The notes beneath the pieces were generated by a model. That model made no database searches. It saw only the letters and a list, made by a program, of their open reading frames with translations, and was not told the DNA's origin. Of a DNA stretch of 64,000 bases, positions 1 to 6,297 are shown in pieces; within the stretch, counting starts at the first letter, position 1, and each line of letters begins with the position of its first letter. Origin of the DNA: Lachnospiraceae bacterium GAM79 (GTDB lineage: Bacteria; Bacillota; Clostridia; Lachnospirales; Lachnospiraceae); the NCBI GenBank assembly GCA_003584705.1, contig AP018536.1:1488001-1552000 (forward strand), given 5' to 3'. The position numbers and the translations under genes were made by a program.

Positions 1-1
1 T

Positions 2-40
2 TTCTACGCGAATCTGTATAATAGCCAGTTTGCCGTGTAA
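2..40 (+). CDS. C-terminal tail of an ABC exporter (partial)
   Basis: The first bases read in frame 2 as FYANLYNSQFAV followed by a TAA stop at 38-40. An aromatic-rich ending of the type GFYxxLYNSQF is what I know from the last residues of fused permease-ATPase ABC exporters in Firmicutes, so this is probably the end of such a gene whose body lies upstream of the window. A strong terminator follows within 25 bases, which supports a gene end here. Only twelve residues are visible, so the family call is an inference. Confidence 0.5.
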   Translation, partial: FYANLYNSQFAV

Positions 41-60
41 CGAGACATGCAAAGGCAAGG

Positions 61-110
61 AAACTACCACTCAATGGGGAGCTTGCTCACCAGGGAGTGG
101 TAGTTTTTTT
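61..110 (+). terminator. Rho-independent terminator
   Basis: AAACTACCACTC (61-72) pairs with GAGTGGTAGTTT (95-106) around a 22-base loop and is followed by a run of T. It closes the gene that ends at base 40. Confidence 0.85.
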
Positions 111-132
111 GACTTTATACGGCGACAGCCGT

Positions 133-168
133 CATCCGCCGAAAGCCCGCCAGGGCTTTTGGCGGATG
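133..168. repeat. Perfect 16-bp inverted repeat
   Basis: CATCCGCCGAAAGCCC (133-148) pairs with GGGCTTTTGGCGGATG (153-168), leaving a four-base loop. There is no T-run after it, so it is a stable hairpin rather than a typical terminator. It sits at the junction between GC-rich DNA and the A-rich gene-free stretch from 240 onward. Confidence 0.6.
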
Positions 169-329
169 CTGGCATGGCTCGTTACGCTTTCCCCGGTAGC
201 GGCATGCCCTTTGCCCTTGCCATTCTCTTTCAAAAAGACAGAAAATATATAGAAAAATGTCGAAAAATGTAAAAATATACCAGTACAATAAAAATATTGA
301 AAATAAATTAAAATATTTCGAGAAATGTG

Positions 330-358
330 TTGACAAATGTACAAGCATGTATTATATT
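330..358 (+). promoter_or_regulatory. Strong sigma-A promoter without a gene behind it
   Basis: TTGACA (330-335), a 17-base spacer and TATATT (353-358) form a near-consensus vegetative promoter. The next convincing coding sequence starts only at about 908, so the promoter most likely makes a non-coding transcript. Confidence 0.65.
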
Positions 359-364
359 AGACTT

Positions 365-727
365 AACAAAAGAGAAACGGAACAACCCAACAAAGAAGGT
401 TGGGAGAGAAGTACAAAAGAATCTATAGAAAGAGAGGTATAGTCCACCTAACAATTAAAGTCCTACCACAGTCTTCCATGATGTACAACTGAATAGAACT
501 ACCAAAGAGAACCAATTTACATAGAGAACATCAAGTACACAGAAGAAAAAGTAATGAACAACAGAAGATAAGAATTATCTCACATTACAGTACATACGTA
601 CAAAAGAAAAGTGGAAAGAGAACAAAAGACAAAATGGAAGATCAAATTTAAGAAAGAGAGGGCAAGCCATTGGAGCCTGTAGTCTGAGAGGGCGTACTGA
701 TTGAAGGAATGATCGGTACGCTCTCTT
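365..727 (+). ncRNA. Candidate purine-rich non-coding transcript
   Basis: The 41-907 interval has no gene I can support. From about 365, where the promoter at 330-358 should start transcription, the + strand is strikingly poor in T and rich in A and G. It contains small perfect hairpins: CCCAAC/GTTGGG at 386-404 and AGATAA/TTATCT at 566-580. A 12-bp stem with one G-U pair follows (686-697 with 716-727, about GAGAGGGCGTAC/GTACGCTCTCTT). The longest open frames here (for example 257-442) have no ribosome binding site or recognisable product. It could equally be a decayed gene; expression is not shown by the sequence. Confidence 0.3.
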
Positions 728-736
728 AATGTTATA

Positions 737-838
737 TAACTATTCAGAGCCAGGTAAAAAATCAGGATGGTCGTCAAATGTTTGCATTTGTAAGTCCATA
801 TTGGATTTTTTATTTTGCGAATGAGGTTCTGAATAGTT
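737..838. repeat. Interspersed inverted-repeat element, copy 1
   Basis: The ends are TAACTATTCAGAGCC (737-751) and GGTTCTGAATAGTT (825-838), which are complementary. Four further loci in the window carry the same ends (32669, 34383, 42174 and a lone right end at 37621). The right end with its inner flank TTTTGCGAATGAGG recurs nearly unchanged at 42317-42342. At about 102 bp with terminal inverted repeats and no coding capacity, it fits a MITE or REP-like element. Confidence 0.65.
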
Positions 839-907
839 GTACAATTTTCCAGTGGAAAAACCTACCGATATCATGTACAATAGAAGAATAGTACAGATAG
901 AGGAGTT

Positions 908-2230
908 ATGAAAATGGACACAAACGAACAGAATCAGCAGGACAAAAGAGAACTCAGACATAAGAGAAGACAGAGAAATCAGATCATTGCATATACGGTT
1001 GTAGGTATTATGATCCTGTTGCTGGCGGTGGGAATTGCTTTTGCTGTAAGTAAGATTACCAGCATGAGTCGTAATCAGGAAGAACAGCAGAACAAGGTGG
1101 ATGAGATCCTTTCGGATGAGGAGACAATCCAGGCGCCGACGGAAAGCCAGGAGACAGTGGTGGAACTCACGGATGAGCAGAAACTGGATACCATTATCAA
1201 TGAGGCAATCATCCAGAACATGCCTCTGGAAGATAAGGTAGCCGGATTATTCATTACGACACCGGAATCGATCACCGGTGTGTCTGCGGCAGTACAGGCG
1301 GGAGACGGTACCAAGGATGCGTTATCCCAATACCCGGTAGGTGGAATCGTATACGCTGCGAAAAACATCCAGTCTGCAGATCAGCTGAAGCAGATGATTG
1401 ATAATACCAAATTATATACCAGCTATCCCCTGTTTATTGCCATTGACGGAGAGGGAAGCGATACAGATGCGGTAGCTGCGGCAGGCCTTGGCACTAAAGT
1501 GGACACACCCCAGAGCATCGGGGCTACCGGAGATACCAACAATGCGTACCTAGCGGGAACCACGGTGGGAACTTATCTGGCAGAGCTGGGCTTTAATCTT
1601 GATTTCGCACCTTCTGCAGATCTCAGTGTAGTGGATGGAAATGCGGCAGGCAGCAGTTCTTACGGATCGGAAGCGGACAATGTGGCAACCTTTGTAGGAT
1701 ATATGCAGGCAGGATTACAGGAGCAGAAGGTGACCGCATGTATCGGACAGTTCCCTGGTATCGGCAGCAGTACCCAGAGCACGAAGGACGGCATGGCATC
1801 TACAGACAGAAGTGCGGAAGATTTCAGAGCCAATGAATTTGTGGTTTTCCAGACTTGTATCGACAATGGCATGACCAAAATGATCCGCATCAGCAATATG
1901 GCGTCATCTTCCCTGACCGGAGACAATACCCCCTGCACGTTCTCCAGTGCGGTGGTAACGGATATTTTAAGAAATGAACTGAATTTCCGCGGTGTGATCG
2001 TGTCCGGAGCCATGAATGAGGCTGCAATCTCCAATTACTATGGAGCAGATGAAGCTGCGGTACTGGCACTTCGCGCAGGCTGTGATATGATCTATGCACC
2101 GGAGAATTTTGAGACGGCATACAACGGAGTATTGGAGGCTGTACAGAACGGCACCATTTCCGAGGAACGCATCAATGATTCCCTGCGGAGAATCTACCGT
2201 ATCAAATATGCGGATAAACTGGAACAGTAA
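908..2230 (+). CDS. GH3-like (NagZ-fold) membrane-anchored protein, probable pseudoenzyme
   Basis: This is a single-pass membrane protein with a short basic cytoplasmic N terminus, one hydrophobic segment (about residues 27-48), an acidic linker, and a C-terminal domain of about 330 residues. That domain resembles glycoside hydrolase family 3 N-acetylglucosaminidases: GGIVYAAKN, LFIAIDGEG, FAPSADL and GVIVSGAM match NagZ landmarks. The catalytic parts are not conserved. The NagZ KHFPGHG motif reads GQFPGIG, the DSH acid/base loop reads KDG, and the nucleophile position of SDDL is Gly (about residue 367). I infer a wall-binding or sensing role rather than hydrolysis. A start at 914 (third codon) gives better spacing from GAGGAG than 908. 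A weak promoter (TGGAAA 853, TACAAT 876) precedes it. Confidence 0.75.
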   Translation: MKMDTNEQNQQDKRELRHKRRQRNQIIAYTVVGIMILLLAVGIAFAVSKITSMSRNQEEQQNKVDEILSDEETIQAPTESQETVVELTDEQKLDTIINEAIIQNMPLEDKVAGLFITTPESITGVSAAVQAGDGTKDALSQYPVGGIVYAAKNIQSADQLKQMIDNTKLYTSYPLFIAIDGEGSDTDAVAAAGLGTKVDTPQSIGATGDTNNAYLAGTTVGTYLAELGFNLDFAPSADLSVVDGNAAGSSSYGSEADNVATFVGYMQAGLQEQKVTACIGQFPGIGSSTQSTKDGMASTDRSAEDFRANEFVVFQTCIDNGMTKMIRISNMASSSLTGDNTPCTFSSAVVTDILRNELNFRGVIVSGAMNEAAISNYYGADEAAVLALRAGCDMIYAPENFETAYNGVLEAVQNGTISEERINDSLRRIYRIKYADKLEQ

Positions 2231-2239
2231 AGAAGATAG

Positions 2240-2273
2240 AAGACGATTGCATGTGAGTGCAGTCGTCTTTTTT
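2240..2273 (+). terminator. Rho-independent terminator
   Basis: AAGACGATTGCA (2240-2251) pairs with TGCAGTCGTCTT (2258-2269, one G-U pair) and runs into six T. It ends the GH3-like gene. Confidence 0.9.
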
Positions 2274-2430
2274 CTTGTAAAAAATTGCCGTTCATGTTAT
2301 CTTAGCAATAAGAGCAATATTTCTCTTACAAATTCTCATATCGTTGACTAGCGATCTATAGTCGTTTTCCCAGAGACGTGAATGGAAGAAAGAAACATGA
2401 AGTTAAAATGAAGGTGGTGAAAAGAGTGAA

Positions 2431-2808
2431 GTGTATAGCATAGGAAAAATAAATCAAAAAATATATAAATGTATAACAGAGGATATTATTACCGAAGAGG
2501 TTATTATCACAGAAAATCAGATTCAACATATTAAGGACAGACATCCAGAGGCATATAATAAAGTATTGAAAAATATACAGGAGACAATAAGTACCCCGGA
2601 TTATATTATTAGGGATAAGCATGCATATACGGGACTGATTATTAAAAGAATACAAACGGAAGAAGGATTTTTACAGATTGTATTAAGATTATGTACTTCG
2701 GGGGATGAACATGGATATAAAAATTCTGTGATTTCATGCTGGAAAATTAGTGAGAGAAGATTGCAGAATTACTTGCGAAATAAAGAAATTCTTTACAGTA
2801 GGGAATAA
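2431..2808 (+). CDS. Small PBECR-like nuclease-fold protein
   Basis: A 125-residue soluble protein starting at a GTG behind AAGGTGGTG (2411-2419). The central part (IITENQIQHIKDRHPEAY, then YIIRDKHAYTG and a C-terminal strand-rich segment ending near SCWKIS) resembles the PBECR group (phage Barnase-EndoU-colicin E5/D-RelE-like nuclease fold). I know these as stand-alone toxins or phage-associated domains in Firmicutes. The H-x-x-x-R-H cluster is compatible with an RNase site but is not proof. No antitoxin-like gene is adjacent: upstream is a terminated gene and downstream a promoter for a structured RNA. Base composition is more AT-rich than its neighbours, which hints at acquisition. Confidence 0.55.
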   Translation: MYSIGKINQKIYKCITEDIITEEVIITENQIQHIKDRHPEAYNKVLKNIQETISTPDYIIRDKHAYTGLIIKRIQTEEGFLQIVLRLCTSGDEHGYKNSVISCWKISERRLQNYLRNKEILYSRE

Positions 2809-2820
2809 ACAGGGTATAAT
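2792..2820 (+). promoter_or_regulatory. Promoter of structured RNA
   Basis: TTTACA (2792-2797), a 17-base spacer and TATAAT (2815-2820). It overlaps the end of the small nuclease gene and faces a stretch that holds no open reading frame on the + strand but several helices. Confidence 0.75.
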
Positions 2821-2826
2821 CTATAT

Positions 2827-2968
2827 ACAATAAGAGAGGAACTATCCGAGGTGGTAAATTTCGTTGCAACCACGCACCCTATGGGTCAAAAGAGATGCAG
2901 GAGAGGCGACGCCTGCCGGATGGTTTCTTGCTTATGTTATTGAGTCACCATTTTGTGGTGGCTTTTTT
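2827..2968 (+). ncRNA. Unclassified structured RNA
   Basis: From the promoter at 2792-2820 to a terminator at 2943-2968 the sequence folds as a closed junction. A long-range helix joins GAACTATCCG (2839-2848) with CGGATGGTTTC (2917-2927, one bulge, one G-U). Inside are hairpins GTGGT/ACCAC (2851-2873), ACCC/GGGT (2876-2886) and GCAGG/CCTGC (2897-2916). The following gene is a tRNA on the opposite strand, so this is not a riboswitch leader but a free RNA of about 140 nt. I compared it from memory with 6S, SRP, tmRNA, TPP, FMN, SAM, glycine, c-di-GMP and THF RNAs and found no match. Confidence 0.6.
2943..2968 (+). terminator. Terminator of the structured RNA
   Basis: AGTCACCA (2943-2950) pairs with TGGTGGCT (2956-2963, one G-U) and is followed by T6. 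Confidence 0.8.
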
Positions 2969-3070
2969 AGTTTTAACCACATTCGTTGTAGAATCAGCTG
3001 TCTACAATTTCATGCAGACACAAAAAGAGTGGAAACCCTGTAAAATCAAGGCTTCCGCTGCAAATAAAAG

Positions 3071-3083
3071 AAGCGCGAGACGG
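3071..3083. repeat. 13-bp duplicate of the tRNA-Gly 3' end
   Basis: AAGCGCGAGACGG at 3071-3083 is identical to 3205-3217, which is the acceptor stem and start of the T stem of the tRNA-Gly gene. It may be a scar of integration at the tRNA or a decayed tRNA copy. No integrase is nearby. Confidence 0.35.
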
Positions 3084-3172
3084 CGCACGAGGTCCGGGGG
3101 ACCTCGGACTGCGCGGACCGGAGCGGAGCGTAGACATCGAACTTTCGAGCCCTGGCAGGGCTCGAAAAAAAA

Positions 3173-3203
3173 GAACGATACCGATTTGGTATCGTTCTTT
3201 TTT
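3173..3203 (-). terminator. Terminator downstream of tRNA-Gly
   Basis: GAACGATACC (3173-3182) pairs with GGTATCGTTC (3188-3197) as a perfect 10-bp stem. On the minus strand it is followed by eight T. It also has T6 on the + strand, so it may act in both directions. Confidence 0.8.
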
Positions 3204-3205
3204 CA

Positions 3206-3277
<72 letters not shown>

Positions 3278-3366
3278 ATATCTTACGGACAAGTTATAAT
3301 ATACTATAGGGCTCCGGAAATGTCAATAAAAAAAGTGTGCATCTTTTTTGTAAATTGCATATACAA

Positions 3367-4446
3367 TTAACGCAGCAGTATTCTACGCAGCCATCCGGTG
3401 AATTTCCGCTCTATCAGGATCCAGCACAGATAAGCCAGAACAATGCTTATTACAACGCTTACGATCAGTCCGACAACAGACAATACGGATAGGGTGGAAA
3501 AGTCAAATACCACACGGTCCAGAAACATAACCGGATAGTAGTGTACCAGATACAGGGAATAGCTGATATTTCCCAACTGCACAAAAAAGCGGGGCATGGA
3601 AAGCTGCAGGCCTGCGAGAAAAGCAAGGATTAACAATAGCAGAGCCGGGAGCCCCCACTGGGGAAGCCTGAGGAACCCAATCACATTGATCCGGGGCGTA
3701 AAGTAAGCAAGCAGACAAAAGATTACCGGGATACATACCGCGGATACGAGGCTTACTGTCCGCGAAACCGGATGAAGGGTATGCCTGCGATACAAATACC
3801 GCAGCAGATAGTAAGCCAGAATTCCGAAGAGAAATTCCAGCATGACAGGATCTCCGTAAAAAATGAGGAAAGGAGAAAGTACATTACCTATCGGAGACTG
3901 CCAGGATGAGATCGCCGGAGCAAATATCTGTACCATTCCCACCAGAATCACCAGAAATGCGCTGCAGATTAGACCGCGGTATTTCATGCTGATGTGAAAG
4001 GCAATGAAAAACAGCAGATAGAACAGCATTTCACAGTTGATGGTCCAGCCGATCCGTACCAAAGGCTGGATCGCTCCGCTGCCGATATCAAAAGGAATAA
4101 ACAGCAGACTTTTGACCAGATAGGAAAAATCGTGTCTGGTCTGTTGGAACATGGAAGGAAACAACAACAGCAACAAATAGGTTCCCAGTGTCATCAGGTA
4201 GTAAAGCGGAAGAATCCGGACCAGGCGTTTGCGGAAGAAATATTTGGTACTTTTTTCCGTGGTAAACATGATCATGAATCCGCTGATACAAAAAAAGATG
4301 TCCACACCGAAAGCTCCGAAGTTCAGAAAACGGACATGCTGAAATACCACAAAAAGAGCAGCCAGACCGCGTAAAGCCTGGATGCTGTCAAAATGCAGTT
4401 CATGAAACTCTTTATTAACTGTTATATTTTCCATAGAAATAACCAT
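3367..4446 (-). CDS. Acyltransferase 3 family membrane protein (OafA/YrhL type)
   Basis: A polytopic inner-membrane protein of 359 residues, about ten transmembrane segments. The N-terminal signature of the acyltransferase 3 family is clear: SIQALRGLAALFVVFQHV, with the conserved catalytic-type His in QHV, and GVDIFFCISGFM, then RRLxRxxPLYY-like KRLVRILPLYY. Members transfer acetyl or other acyl groups to sugars of cell-surface polymers. The acceptor cannot be told from sequence. The C-terminal SGNH domain of the larger family members is absent. The annotated start could be 4446 (MVISMEN) or 4434 (MENITV). The AAAGG upstream lies too close to the first and rather far from the second. It is divergent from the GGDEF gene that follows. 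Confidence 0.88.
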   Translation of the reverse strand: MVISMENITVNKEFHELHFDSIQALRGLAALFVVFQHVRFLNFGAFGVDIFFCISGFMIMFTTEKSTKYFFRKRLVRILPLYYLMTLGTYLLLLLFPSMFQQTRHDFSYLVKSLLFIPFDIGSGAIQPLVRIGWTINCEMLFYLLFFIAFHISMKYRGLICSAFLVILVGMVQIFAPAISSWQSPIGNVLSPFLIFYGDPVMLEFLFGILAYYLLRYLYRRHTLHPVSRTVSLVSAVCIPVIFCLLAYFTPRINVIGFLRLPQWGLPALLLLILAFLAGLQLSMPRFFVQLGNISYSLYLVHYYPVMFLDRVVFDFSTLSVLSVVGLIVSVVISIVLAYLCWILIERKFTGWLRRILLR

Positions 4447-4530
4447 GCCTTTTTGTACTAGCTTACGAAATATAACTCCATTTTAACATTTTTGCGGGAG
4501 ATTGGGAAACATTTTATTCAGGAAAAAAAC

Positions 4531-4559
4531 TTGCGTACTGCGATATAAAATAATACAAT
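4531..4559 (+). promoter_or_regulatory. Promoter of the GGDEF gene
   Basis: TTGCGT (4531-4536), a 17-base spacer and TACAAT (4554-4559), placing the transcript start near 4566. Confidence 0.6.
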
Positions 4560-4565
4560 AATAAG

Positions 4566-4648
4566 TGAATATAGATTATGCCCACCGGGCTGGGCATAGG
4601 AACCGGCGAACCGCAATTTGCGGAACTGACATAGAATAACAGGACGGT
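4566..4648 (+). promoter_or_regulatory. Structured 5' leader of a diguanylate cyclase gene
   Basis: The leader contains a perfect hairpin TATGCCCA/TGGGCATA (4577-4584 with 4591-4598, loop CCGGGC), then GGAACCGGCGAA and a second hairpin CCGC/GCGG (4611-4623). It does not contain the GCAAACC and GGACGCAAAGCC elements of the c-di-GMP-I riboswitch, nor do I recognise c-di-GMP-II. A cis-regulatory role is inferred only from position and structure. Confidence 0.4.
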
Positions 4649-6268
4649 ATGGATATAGATATGAGCGCAACGAGACAGCAAATGTTAGAGACAGCAGAAC
4701 GCCTGAATCAGCAGATGACAGACGGAATTCCTTTTACCTGGGAGACTTTGGAACAGGCACTTACCTCTGTGACAGAACAGGATGATAAGGGAATCCACGG
4801 ATGGATCTGCTATTTTGCTGCCTTTTATCAACTGACAACAGGGAATCAGGAGGGCTGCCTGCATTATCTGGATGAGAGCGTCAGGTGTCTTCTGGGAACG
4901 GATCAGGAGCATCATGTAGCCAGAGTGTACAATATGATCGGTATTGTGGCACATATGCAGAACAACCTGTCGCTGGCCATGGAACAGTACGATAAAGCAT
5001 TGGATTATACGGAAAAATACGATGATAAGATGGTGCACAGCATTGTACTGAGCAATATGTCGGATGCGTATTATCTCATAGGAGCTTATGAAAGAGCTGT
5101 GCAGTGCCATGCGGAATGTATCCGCGAATTTGAACAGGCGGATGACAACAGTACATACAGCAGGATCAATTTCCGGAAAATGCTGGCAGAGTACGGATGC
5201 TGCCTGCTGCATCTGCATATGGATGACGAGGCGGAAAAGGTACTGTGTAAACTGGAAGAGACCGGGCAGAGCAAGGAGGTCATACGTGAGACAAGGCTGG
5301 GTGTCAATGTATTTCTGGCTTATCTGGCGGAGCGAAACGGAGACCGGAAGAAGGCAGAAGAGCATGTACGTACAGCGGTAATGGCATTAGAGGATATGAC
5401 ACAGGTCTCTTCCGAATACGACAGTATTCAGAATCTGCTGCAATATGTGGAAAAGATAGGCAAGACGGAACAGATAGAGGAAGTATTGAACTGTCTGGAA
5501 CCCAAAGCTGCCATTGAACAGAATAAAAGTCTGCTGTTGCAGCTTTTGTCTCTGCGGATGCGTTATTGCAGTTCCAGAATGACTCCGGAAGAATTCAAAC
5601 AGAGCGCAGACACCTTCTTCCACTTGAAAGACAGCTGGGAGCTGACAGAAAACAGTCAGGTCATGTATATGATGGAGCTTAGAAAGCGATTACAGGCGGC
5701 AGAAGAGGAGCAGAAGGAACAGGAACGTAAGAGAAACCGGCTGTTGTATCAGGCAGACCATGACGAGCTGACAGGACTCTATAATAAGAGAAGCCTGAAT
5801 CGTTATCTGGAGGATGTGTTTGAAGACTGTCTTCTGAATGAGAAGGAACTGGGCATTCTGTTCCTGGATATTGACCATTTCAAACAGTTGAATGATCGCT
5901 ATGGACATGGAAGGGGAGATGAAGGAATCTGCGCGGTAGCGGATACTCTGAAAAAATGTTTTCCGGAGGACTATGTGGCGCGTTACGGCGGAGATGAATT
6001 CCTGGTGGTCATGACGGGACGTGACAGGGAGTATGCAGAGGAACATGCAAGACAGCTATGTATGGGCATCCGTGAATGTGAGATTCCCAATGAAGACTCT
6101 TCTGTGGAACCCTGGCTTACGATTTCCGTGGGTGGTGTCTGTGCTATTCCGAAGGAACCAAACCGAGTGTGGGATTTCCTGTCGGCTGCGGACAAAACAC
6201 TTTATGACCAGAAAAATGAGCAAAAAGGAAAAGTACGCTTCTATGTGGGAGAAGGACAATACCTATAG
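4649..6268 (+). CDS. TPR-repeat diguanylate cyclase (GGDEF)
   Basis: A 539-residue cytoplasmic protein that should make the second messenger c-di-GMP from two GTP. Residues about 1-340 form helical tetratricopeptide-like repeats (for example VARVYNMIGIVAHMQNNLSLAM, then VLSNMSDAYYLIGAYERA). A short charged coiled coil (about 345-370) links them to the C-terminal GGDEF domain, which carries DHDELTGLYNKR, LDIDHFKQLND and the active-site RYGGDEF (GGDEF at about 447-451). The inhibitory I-site would need RxxD before the motif; here it reads FPED, so the Arg is missing and product inhibition of that type is unlikely. There is no EAL domain and no membrane segment. The TPR part probably binds a partner protein. 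It has its own promoter and structured leader; the ABC exporter starts 29 bases after it. Confidence 0.92.
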   Translation: MDIDMSATRQQMLETAERLNQQMTDGIPFTWETLEQALTSVTEQDDKGIHGWICYFAAFYQLTTGNQEGCLHYLDESVRCLLGTDQEHHVARVYNMIGIVAHMQNNLSLAMEQYDKALDYTEKYDDKMVHSIVLSNMSDAYYLIGAYERAVQCHAECIREFEQADDNSTYSRINFRKMLAEYGCCLLHLHMDDEAEKVLCKLEETGQSKEVIRETRLGVNVFLAYLAERNGDRKKAEEHVRTAVMALEDMTQVSSEYDSIQNLLQYVEKIGKTEQIEEVLNCLEPKAAIEQNKSLLLQLLSLRMRYCSSRMTPEEFKQSADTFFHLKDSWELTENSQVMYMMELRKRLQAAEEEQKEQERKRNRLLYQADHDELTGLYNKRSLNRYLEDVFEDCLLNEKELGILFLDIDHFKQLNDRYGHGRGDEGICAVADTLKKCFPEDYVARYGGDEFLVVMTGRDREYAEEHARQLCMGIRECEIPNEDSSVEPWLTISVGGVCAIPKEPNRVWDFLSAADKTLYDQKNEQKGKVRFYVGEGQYL

Positions 6269-6297
6269 CTCTGAAACCAAAATAAAGGAACACAACA

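Noticed and set aside
257..442. A 61-codon open frame in the A-rich stretch
   Set aside because: No ribosome binding site, starts before the promoter at 330-358, and composition reflects the local A-richness.
4566..4648. c-di-GMP-I riboswitch
   Set aside because: The leader precedes a GGDEF gene, but the conserved GCAAACC and GGACGCAAAGCC segments are missing.
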